The notes under the pieces were generated by a model. The model ran no database searches. It had not been told where the DNA came from and worked only from the letters and a program-made list of their open reading frames with translations. From NCBI RefSeq assembly GCF_036669915.1, contig NC_089315.1, positions 29,509,631 to 29,573,630 on the forward strand: a stretch of 64,000 bases of DNA, in the 5' to 3' direction. This document shows, piece by piece, positions 49,917-59,361 of the stretch. Every line of letters starts with the position of its first letter. The first letter of the stretch is position 1. The translations under genes were made by a program, and so were the position numbers. The stretch comes from Pocillopora verrucosa (taxonomy: Eukaryota; Cnidaria; Anthozoa; Scleractinia; Pocilloporidae).

Positions 49917-52318
49917 TCATTCACTTTTCGTATATTCTCTTTTTAGAGGCAAATAGCAAAGAACTGCACATTGTTCAATTTTTCCTAAGTTCTCCCACTC
50001 ATCCAGAGGAACAGGATACAACTCCCCTGGTGAAATTCTAATCCCACTGTCAATTGGAAATTTATTGATGATGAAGTACACCCTCCCTTCTATTTCCACT
50101 GCACCAAGATTATTGGCGGGAATATGTTCTTGTTTAACAACAGACCAGGTGTTGGTTTCCTCACTATACACTTCTACTGGTGCGGGATAATTGTGATTTT
50201 GACAAGTACATTTGCCCCCAGCAACAAAGAGTTTACCATTTACTTCGAAAAGACTGGATCCAAAATGAGGTTGGCAAGTTCTTGCCTTTTCTTCCCACTC
50301 ATTCTTAGCCGGGTCGAAGCAGTGTAATACTGCTGGTTTATACTCTCCTCCTGTATGAGACGTATTGCCACAGAGGACAAATATTGATACCTTTGAATGA
50401 ACTATTGCTCCAATATTGCAGGCCTGATAATAAGCATTTGTGCTTAGCTTTGAAATGCTTTGCCACTGCCTTTTGCTAATGTTGTACCTATGAGGAACCT
50501 GACCTAAATAAGAACTAAAAGCATAAATGTAATCTCCTAGAATACACAAATTGTTAATAAATTGTGTGGAAGGAAGCTGCTTCATCTCCCAAGCATTACT
50601 CTCTGTGTCGTAACGATAAAATAAAAGGTCACCAACCAGGGCTTGTCCCGCAACGAACAAGTTGCAGCCAACAGAGACTGCAGCATGGCAATTCAACGCC
50701 TGGATCGACGGTACTGTCGAAAGTAAAGATTTCCATGTTTTGCTTTGGAAATCAAAATATTTCATTTGGGCTTGAGGAAGAACTGCAATCAGAGCCTGAA
50801 ATGAAAGAGTAACGTATCCGTTAAATCCAGTTAAATCCAGTCACCGGCCTACTGCTGGTAGTGACATTCAAAACGGCAGGTGAAGAAACTGAGTCATTCA
50901 CATATGGATAAAGGGGATAAATTCCAAATAACTGTGATGCTGTGTCAGTGGGGAATGTAACAAGATAATTTGGTATTATCAACTGAGTTTATAACGCAAA
51001 CTGGCCACCATAAAGAGTTTCTTTACGGTGGCTAATTCACATTATCAACTCAGCTGAGTCATTAGAAGACTTTCTCATTTCATCTCCCGTTGTTCACCCA
51101 AGTATTGCTTTTCTTCCTTCTTCTCACTAACCGAGAACTTGACGCAAGCTAGATCTCTACACCATGCGTCGTTTTAACGTATGCAAACATCATGTGAATA
51201 CCAGTAACAATCACAGACTAAGACAACAGTAGTATAATCCTCTTAACATTCGCTATTAGGCCAACAGAGTACGCCCTGGTCCCCAGTAGTATTACCGCCC
51301 ATCCCCCACCCCCTTTGCGAACGGTCAAGCTCATCGAATACCTTTATTCTTTTGAGAAGTGAAACATCGCCTCTTCATTTGAAAGATCTACGCAGCTGGG
51401 GTATGATCCTTTTTAATGAATCTTTCACGGTCCTATCCTAAGATGGCCTGTTTGTTACAAATGAGAATCGTTGAAATAACGTTAACTCGCCTGACTTGTT
51501 GATCTTGGTTTAGTTCTTTCCTCAGCGAACTTGGATAAATTAGAGGGCATGTTGCTATGGACTGATGCTTCATACACTTGCTTATAAATCTCAGGATCTC
51601 TTTTCATCTCTTCAGAGTTCAGTTCTTCAATCACAACTCTGATGTCCACCAGCCCCAGACGAACAGTTCCAATAACTTTGGCTGCAACTGCCATCCTCTC
51701 CTCCTTCTTGTGCTTAATCCACTGCATCACTGATTTGAAGACGAACGTTTCAGACGGTGCACTGAGGTCATCTCGGCTGAGAAGGCTGACTAACTGGTCT
51801 GGTTCTATAATGGACAAAAATTCTTCGCTTTCACAGATATCCTTAAACGTTAATGCCATTTTGCTCTCCGCCGCCTCACGCAGATCTTTCATACCGTGTC
51901 TATCGGCAACTGTGCAGAGCAGACAGTAATTCTGCAGGTCCAGTCGGAGCTGAACAAATTCTTTCTTCAGGAAATCACTGCAGCGTTGTACAACACTCGC
52001 CACTTGAAGGTGAAATGCTGCAGCGAGTACTTCAAACACGTTTTCCTCGGTGACATGAAGATCTCCAGTGTAGATGGAGTCTAAGATGATCTTTAGAGCA
52101 TTTGACGTGATGCTTTCGTCTTTCAATTCAATTACTTCCTGGCTTGACTCCTTCATTCCATTTGTAAACATGGCGTAGAAATAATCGCTACTTGCAGCCA
52201 GCACGATTCGATGAGCTGTAAAAACGTCTTCGCTGACTTTTAATCGAACGTCGATGAATTGACCCTCATCCCTAAACTTAGCGCATTTTAAAAGGAGAAT
52301 CTCCGAGGATGCAGCCAT
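49917..52318 (-). CDS. BTB-BACK-kelch protein D (GC-AG intron)
   Basis: Exons 52318-51491 (828 nt) and 50795-49917 (879 nt) make an intact 568-residue protein. The start is the ATG of [15 protein letters not shown], aligned with the other paralogues; an upstream in-frame GTG is not a plausible start. BTB spans about 12-120 ([18 protein letters not shown]), BACK about 125-230, and the propeller follows from [16 protein letters not shown] with [19 protein letters not shown] and a [18 protein letters not shown] motif. The donor reads CAG followed by GCGAGT, a GC-AG intron, where the paralogues have GT. Using it keeps the phase-0 junction and the exact 828-nt exon. The C-terminus ([12 protein letters not shown]) is most like gene A. 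The likely role is Cullin-3 substrate adaptor; substrate unknown. Confidence 0.92.
50974..51056. repeat. Short foldback in gene D intron
   Basis: TATCAACTGAG and GCCACCATAAAG on the left are mirrored by CTTTACGGTGGC and a TTATCAACTCAG variant on the right, an imperfect palindrome of about 80 bp without coding capacity. Confidence 0.6.
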
Positions 52319-52364
52319 TTTAACAAGAGACACAATTGGATTCGCACGACTCCGTCACTCGCTT

Positions 52365-52375
52365 GATCGCGTCAC
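52365..52375 (-). promoter_or_regulatory. GATCGCGTCAC motif upstream of gene D
   Basis: About 50 bp before the ATG; one base different from the GATCGCGTGAC motif of genes A, C and F. It supports a shared promoter element within the cluster. Confidence 0.4.
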
Positions 52376-53777
52376 CAGAGATCAATTAAGAAACTTGAGT
52401 TAAGCAACATTTGCATATCACCCAGGGGAGGGTAAGAAAGATGAATATTAAGAGGTAAGGAATTTGAGATCATTTGGGCTTAATCTTACAATACTTTAGG
52501 AGAAAAGGGTTACAGCTGCGCCTGATGTCGTTCAATTATTGCGATTTTTCCACCACAAAACACTCCGTAAAGTATTTAACTTAGTGCGCCTATGAAAATA
52601 CATTTCAGTAACACGGGAACCAGCCGGAAGTTTAGAGTTTTTTTCCCTGGCGGTTACAACAGATCTTTTGTTTGTACCGTTAAGCCTGAGATACTAAGGC
52701 AAGAGTCTTCCAATTGATTGTCAAGACTCACCAGAATTTATTCCATTCTTTGGCCGCCGTCTGCGTCTCAAAACTTCTAAGTACTAAGGACGCTAAATTT
52801 GAATTGATTTCTCCTTCGAGGAATTTACAGACACTTTACATTAAAAGATAGACAAACAAATTTGCATTTGTCACGTAACTCACTTTTTTCCGTCAGGTGT
52901 AAAGTTTATTGCAGTTTCTTGTGATCGTATAATAACTACATGAGTTACAACGACAGACTTTCAGTGACAGTTCCGCAAAAAGTCAAGCTTATGCCTAACT
53001 TGTAACTCTTAGTTCAAAACAAGAATTAGCTAAATTATGCCTTTCAGTATTTAAGTTAGATTTTTTAAGCAATGTTCAACTGGTATCTCTCGATCTCGAT
53101 CTTTCAAAAAGTAAGAGGCATATGCATCAAGCAAGCATCGATTCAAAGAACTTACTGAAATCTGTATTCATTTGCTCTTGCTTTTAAACGTGATCTCAAC
53201 CGAATGGTTTCAGTAGTTTATCGAGTGGTTCAGTAAAATCCCATGAGCCATAACATGCCTAACATTGGCAATGCTTCAGTGTACGTAAATAACCCGAAAT
53301 TACGTGCCAGTGAACAATGCCTAAGAATGGAAAATATTTAAACGCAAGGAAACGAGTGCACTAATTTACCTACTGTGGTTATGGTTTGCGAGTCAAAGAC
53401 AAAACACTAGACGATAAACTAAAATTTATTGAGCATCATAAAATGTACATTCAATGTGAAAGTAACAATTTGACTAGCATATTAAATTATAGCACCTCAG
53501 ATTTATTAAGATCAGTACAGTTATAACATCAAATTTCACTTTCCTAGGTTCTCTAAGTTCGTATCCCAAAAATCGCTCAAGAACCATAAGCACACTTGAT
53601 ACAACCCTGATAATTTAATTACGGATTCTATGGGCCACTTTTAATGCTGACCGAAACTGTTAACCGAGAGTCAATAATAATGTTTCTACACACAAACTTA
53701 CAAACATATCTCCAGCAGCAAAACTGACGATATGTTTTTTCATGCCATCCCTCTGCCTTTATGCGCCACTACATAGT
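52376..53777. other. Intergenic, no gene recognised
   Basis: No exon or clear similarity to the rest of the window was found on either strand. Confidence 0.4.
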
Positions 53778-53986
53778 GAGGGTCTCAATGGGGTTAACCG
53801 TTAGCCTAAATAGGCTAAAAAATCTAACCGTAACGCGTAAAAATTGACAAATTTTAATTTGGTCTCAAAAAAGTTAACCGTAAAAAAATGTTTCTGGTGA
53901 CAATAATGGAAAGACGTTAACCTGTAGCCGTAAATTGGCTATAATTTTAATCGTTAACTTTAAAGCCGTCACCCATTGAGACCCTC
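53778..53986. repeat. MITE-like element with GAGGGTCTCAATGGG ends
   Basis: GAGGGTCTCAATGGG at 53778 and its reverse complement CCCATTGAGACCCTC ending at 53986 bound a 209-bp element. Internal repeats of GTTAACCGT and TAGCC(G/T)AAA add secondary structure. This family differs from the TTAACCCTTTAACTCCC elements. Confidence 0.8.
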
Positions 53987-54418
53987 CATAATCATGTCAT
54001 AGCTCCAAATTAATGACTATGAAATACGAAAGACACAAAAAAAACACTTTTCAGTTTTATTTATGCATATAGAAAACTCTATCATTAGTAAAGAGATGAA
54101 ACAGCGTGAGTCTTTATTAACGTGCGGGTACCTAAATTATCTGACGTGAATAATCGAGAAAAAAATCAATACATTGAATCCAGGTTCCTAACTTTCCTGA
54201 TTTTAAAAATCCAAAAAACAAAATGGGTGCTTCCCAGTCCTTCTAAGTCTAAACCACGCATTAAATGTTGTTGCGAGGTGACTGCCTTTGTCCAAGAAAG
54301 GCGTAAACAAAAAAATTTTCAACATTTTATGCTGTGATAAATATTTTTTAAAACAAACCATTCATTCATATTCACACTTAAATTTTGACTAAGTAATAAC
54401 TTCATTTTGACCATTAAT
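53987..54418. other. Intergenic, downstream of gene E
   Basis: AT-rich; no exon seen. It probably includes the former 3' UTR of gene E. Confidence 0.35.
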
Positions 54419-55407
54419 CTAGCTCCGAGCTTCTTTCAATTTAAGTCTTTTTTTTACAGGCAAATAACGCAAGACTGCCTGCTCACTTTCAGTCCGTAAT
54501 TTTTTCCATTCATCAAGATTAACCTGGTGCGTGTCCTCTGACTGAATTCTTATCCCACTGTCGACTGGAAATTTGTTGATGATAAAATATACCCTCCCTT
54601 CTATTTCCACGGCACCGAGACTGTTGGTAGGAATATGTTTCTGTTCTACAACAGACCAGCTGTTTGGTGGTTGTTTTGCTTTCCCTTTACCAAACCAAGG
54701 TAGAAGTCTTTTTTTTTCTTTAAAAACTTCTACCGGTGCATTTTCACCGTACGGCCCACCGCCACAACCCCACCCCTTTTTCCCCCCTACCACATACAGT
54801 CTGTTATTGACAACAATAAGACTGGATCCAAAGTGAGGATAACACGTTGAGGCGACGCTTTCCCATTCATTTTTTTGGGGGTCAAAACAATGCACTAAGG
54901 CAGGTTTTGCTCTATTTGCTAAAAGCAAACTAGAAGGGTCTTCAATGATCCCATGCATAACATATAACTTATAGTTCATCACCGCCACTGCTACAGATTT
55001 TAACTCTATTCGTTTAAATAAATACAAATTTTCCCTGCATTGCTGCCAGGTGTTGTCAGCCAAACTGTAAATCTCGGGTGGACTAGATTGACTTATTGCA
55101 TAAATATAGTCACCAATAGAACCAAACATTGGATTATCTTGGGGAAACTCAACTTTGTAAGTTTTTCCCAGGACTTGGTCACTATGTGATAACGATAAAC
55201 ATCTGATTCTACGATATTTGATGAGGCTAAATACAAACAATTTCCGATATATTTCACACTAGACCACTCTTCTACTACTTCACCTACATTTGGCACAGAT
55301 TTTAACAGTTTCCATTCTTTACTTTCCTCAACAAAGTAGTAAGGCATCGGTTCCCGAACAGTTCTGTAAAGGTTTGACCTCTCCAATGGGCAAAATGTAA
55401 CAAGAAC
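54419..55407 (-). pseudogene. Kelch exon E, frameshifted and without a BTB exon
   Basis: After a GTAG acceptor the exon starts VLVTFCPLERSN at 55407 and follows the kelch exon of gene B closely. At about 55130 one base is missing against gene B (CAATGTTTG then TTCTATTGG), so the frame breaks after FPKIIQCL and resumes as IGDYIYAISQSSPPEIY. The rest is open to a stop at 54419 and includes CFDPQKNEWESVA, LYVVGGKKGWG and [18 protein letters not shown]. An extra lysine- and tryptophan-rich insert (KEKKRLLPWFGKGKA) sits between the last blades. The intron upstream is also homologous to that of gene B as far as 56221. There the similarity stops before any BTB exon, so gene E lacks its first half. 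Confidence 0.88.
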
Positions 55408-56220
55408 CTACAGCATAATAATAAAACATCTCTTGGTAAGCAAGGGATTATAAAATCTCTTCAGGTAAGGCATCGGACAGGATTTATCGCCTCGGGGGGA
55501 GGGGGAGAGGTGGAATTCGGAGGAATAATTGTGTCACTTTGTAACATGTTGGCGACGACTGACCCCTCCCCCTAGGCGACAAATAATGCAGGTTCCTAGA
55601 TTCAAGTCCAACAAATTAATGCGAAGTTTTTGTTGGTACACCAGGCAGAACCAAAAAAAAACCTCATTTTATATGTTACAGGAAATGGGGGTTGGGTTTT
55701 TCATTGGGTTATTTTTCGCACACTTTACTCCTATCGGACTGAAGCATTTCGTTTGTAATTTTCGTAACATATCGAAATCCCACAGTGAATATGAATACCT
55801 TTTAACGGAGGGTACCGATAAAAACTGTGATATCCTTTGTAGTTTAGTTACTTTGCTGAAAGCCAAAAAATGGATACAAGAAAAGATGGCCAGAAATAAA
55901 GTAGCCGAGCACACTCATAACTCAATAATCATACTCAACGTCTGCAACACAGACCCATCAGGTGTCCATCCGGTGTGATTAGAAAGTACTACAAAGTAAA
56001 AGTCGTCGGCATGCGGTCTTTGTTCGCGGGAAAAAAAGATTTGTAATCCACGAAAGTACTGGAAATTCGATTCAAGGTAAATAAAAATTCGTAGGACTTT
56101 GATTGAAATCGAAGTCAGTGAATTATAGTTTCATTACTCATACTCAGACGAATCACGTTCAATCAGCAAATACAAGTTGGCTTACAGGTTCCGTATGAGT
56201 AGCACAATATAAATCATACC
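55408..56220 (-). pseudogene. Inverted copy of the gene B intron
   Basis: On the minus strand this matches 10660-11442. Both contain the GCCGAGCACAC/GTGTGCTCGGC block, the GTGATTAGAAA-type flank and the AACGTGATTCGTCTGAGTA block, in the same order and inverted relative to each other. The G-run repeat of gene B intron survives only as a short GGGGGGAGGGGGAG tract near 55494. Confidence 0.8.
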
Positions 56221-56247
56221 TGAATTACAAGCATTACTCTGCTGTTA
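56221..56247 (-). pseudogene. 27-bp stub of an A-like gene's 3' end
   Basis: Reverse-complemented, this is TAACAGCAGAGTAATGCTTG followed by TAATTCA, matching the stop codon region of gene A (8649-8677) with about one mismatch. It is wedged between the gene B-like intron and the YTHDC2 relic, in the position expected for the end of an inverted copy of gene A. Confidence 0.7.
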
Positions 56248-56249
56248 CA

Positions 56250-58055
56250 CTAAGATTGCTGCATGTCTGTGGTTATTTGGAATATAATATTATGTAGATG
56301 TTACTGAGGTATTTCATTTTCTTCTTTTAAGGGCATTTCGGCAACAACACTAGCCAATGAAAAAAAGCTAAACAAAGCCTTCAAGGTTTGTTTTTGTAAC
56401 TCTGGAGGATGGAGGAAAGTCCGAGCTGCAATAAATTTATTGAATATCTGATAATTGGAAATAGATTCCAGGATAATTTTGAGCGGCAAAGATCTTAGAA
56501 GGAACTTAAAGTAAGTGTGCCCATACTAAACTGATTTTGTTTGTAGGAATCTAAGCATGTTATGCTGGTCTTCTCCGTGCAAGGAAGTGGACACTTTCAA
56601 GGTTATTGGTCTATTTTATGGAGGAACCTACTGATATACACTCGCAAATAACATGTCATATTATTCTTGGGAGACCAGATACCTTGAGCCTAGAAATAAC
56701 TTGAGACGGGTTGCTATAAGGCGTCTCAAACGAAGGGTTCAGCCTCCAAGTATCATCGTCTCTTGATTTATTTAAGAACTAATCTCCGAGAATTCAAAAA
56801 GAAAGTTCTTGCCATTCTGACCAGGTTCATTCTCTTTTGTTTCAGGCTATGCATAGATGACGTCACCCATTGGCAAAGACAAGTCTCTGGAGTTTGGTTC
56901 AAGTTCGCTAAGTGGTGTTTTTAGTGTCGAATGGATAAAAAAGTATGTGCTGTTCATGCACTTATTGTAACGTATTTGCTGTTTTCTTCATTAAACTCCA
57001 CATCAATAACTTGCTAAGTCTTAGTCAGGACAAAAAGGGATTATATTTTGGTGAGTTAGAAGACGTACACTGACATAGAAAAATTTAAAGTAAAAATGTA
57101 TCACTCTCATGAGTCACATCTTGTCATATCTTATCATGTTTTATATTCTCCTTTCAAGTGTAACCAAAGTCCGTTTTCCCATTATACCACAGAGCCATTA
57201 TTCCATTCCAACAAGCTCACCACCTTGTCAACCCTTGGAATGATCACAAGAAGGTTCAGATTTGTCGCGATGGACAAGTAAATGCAAATCACTACAGTGC
57301 ACTATGAAGAGGTTACTCTCTTGATAAGGGATAAGAGATAAGACAAGACTACAGCGCACAGGGTTGGAAAACCAAGAGCTCCTTTATCTCCAGCTTAAAG
57401 GTCTTAAAGGTGCCCTCGGCTGTATTCTTTTCAAAGCATTTTCATTTCCTGCGGACAACAATAGAATCGTGAACAATCGAAGGAAAAAACTTCACCTGTG
57501 AAAACGCCTTTGCTCTAAAAAAGGGGAAGATAAACTCATCGGGAGATGGGCTTCGGTTACCCTGTGAATTCAAATTAAAGGTCTAAATTGATAGCCCACG
57601 AACGAATGGTGCCGAAACTAAATCAAGAATTGGAAATCTAGGAATCACAAACATGCTCATCTTCTGCAAAAGCTGGAGCCTAAAATAGGGGAAGACCTCT
57701 GCAAACCGATCCCCACCCCACCACTGGTCAGTGGCAAGGTGCACAGTACACTGCCATGCAACAGGTGTACGCCACCCACACCCCCTCCATGCCAATACCT
57801 GATCCCATTCCTTCAGCGCACTCTCGACTTACCATTGCTGCACCGTGTTCTCGTCCCCAAGTTATGGCGGCCCAGCCTATGGCTGTCCATCCACATCACG
57901 CCCTCCCTTTCGGTGCTCATGCAATGGCACTGAAGTCTCAGTTTCGTCCAACGGCGTCTCCAAGGTTCCCCGGGGCAGTTGTTCAGGCACCCCATATAAG
58001 GACAATGGGTGCACCACACGTGCATCAAGAGGCTCGTGTAATTCTCCAAGGAAGT
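56250..58055 (+). pseudogene. YTHDC2 3' relic (exons 40-44, YTH domain)
   Basis: A direct-orientation genomic copy starting in intron 39 of YTHDC2. It contains exon 40 (56333-56386), exon 41 (56548-56602), exon 42 (about 56846-56941), exon 43 (about 57193-57277) and exon 44 (about 57668-58050), with introns. In exon 40, GIWATT has become GISATT, so the first aromatic-cage tryptophan for m6A is lost (TGG to TCG). In exon 42 the CAG after GYA has become TAG, a stop. Exon 44 has a deletion of about 110 bp joining CTCTGCAAAC to CGATCCCC, and its acceptor is weakened (GCAAAAG for GCAGGAG). The proline/histidine-rich end is otherwise well kept, to SPRK and a TGA. No YTHDC2 promoter or helicase exons are attached. 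Confidence 0.92.
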
Positions 58056-58776
58056 GACGAAGTTGGGAAAATTTCACTCTGAGGATGGGAATTTTTGTGG
58101 ATTTTTTCGTATGAACCCTTTTGAGTGCAAGCCTCAAATAAGTGAGGCACTAAAAGTTTAACAACCTTTGATCCTCCAGACAACGTTGATGGAGCTTTTT
58201 GGAGTTGTTCTAGATTGACTTTTCCATCCCAGTAAAAGATTTCCTCATGGTGTAAACTTCTCCAATTTCTCCACACCCCCTGACATATCAGAAAGCGACC
58301 CAGTCGTCCTTGTGTTAAATTGTTAAAAGTGAAAGTAGAAACTACGGAGGCGTGCACTCTCTCTGTATCGTTTATTAACTTTTTGATAAATCACAGACTG
58401 ACTAATCCTTTCCCTTCTCTGGGAAAAGTTGTTTCTGCAGTCAGGCGTCCACGCGACCTGTTGCCATAAACGCGTGTTTGAATCGTTATGCGGGCGAGTT
58501 TGTGAAAAAACTTGCAGATTGAAATGGATGGTGTGCAAATTCGGGGACCGTCCTGAGTACACTTCATATTGTTCTAAAGGTCATAAGCGGAGTGTAGACT
58601 AAAAGAAGAACACAGGGATGCTGGGCATACAGTCTCTAGATTAGCTAATAGAAGAGAAGAAACTAAATAAACATGTAGTTTAAAACATTTATTTAGGAAG
58701 TATTGATATTTACAAATTACCAGTAGGTAAAATATGTTAAAGTTCACACGGCAACCAGGTGGACAATCAGACATGC
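58056..58776 (+). pseudogene. 3' flank of the YTHDC2 relic
   Basis: It matches the YTHDC2 3' region after the retroelement (44226-44960) in patches: GCCTCAAATAA near 58131, a GGAGTTGTTCTAGATTGACTTTTCC block near 58200 and ACAAATTACCAGTAGG near 58711. There is no coding potential. Confidence 0.6.
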
Positions 58777-58933
58777 TTTGACGCTACTCTGGTTTATAGA
58801 TTTAATGAATGTAACCGAAGAAGTTACAGTTCAGAGACACAACGTGTGTCGAAGGAGTGTCGAAACGTTGGGTCTATGAATTGTAACTTCTTCGGTTACA
58901 TTCATCAAATCTGTAAACCAGAGTAGCATCAAA
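58777..58933. repeat. Foldback element 2
   Basis: Arms of about 68 bp are inverted copies with a few mismatches: GCTACTCTGGTTTATAGATT and ATGAATGTAACCGAAGAAGT on the left against ACTTCTTCGGTTACATTCAT and CTGTAAACCAGAGTAGC on the right. The loop carries GTGTCGAAACG, which recalls the foldback at 46612-46781 (GTTGTCGAAACG). Confidence 0.82.
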
Positions 58934-59361
58934 CCATGTCTTACCGATAGGTGTTATCGCTCTTGTTATCAACTGATTACATAACGATATGACACGGAAT
59001 AAACGTTATTTAAAAATCAAATCAAGTCAAGAACGTTAGAGAGAATAACCACAAGGTGCACATGACACACCCGCCTCCCTTACGTCTACTGTGAAAACTT
59101 TCTGCTGATAAAATATCCCTAAGTCCATTATGACACAGGAGTAGAACGCCTCCTAACTCTTCGAGAAGGCCTTCCTACACGCAGTGTTATATAGATGATA
59201 AAAGCATCTGTAGTTAATCACGTACACGGGTATTTATGGGCGCACTTTCACATTTTCTCATAAAGAACTGCACTATTCGTAAAATCATTAGGGTTGTGTT
59301 CCAATTGGCGAAAATAAAACATACGGTAAGAGCACTTTCACCGTATCCACTGTTGTGTCTT
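58934..59361. other. Intergenic, convergent side of gene F
   Basis: No exon recognised. The end nearest gene F should include its 3' UTR. Confidence 0.4.

Noticed and set aside
56250-58055. A functional stand-alone YTH protein gene
   Set aside because: It has a stop in exon 42, a lost cage tryptophan, a deletion in the last exon and no upstream exons or promoter.
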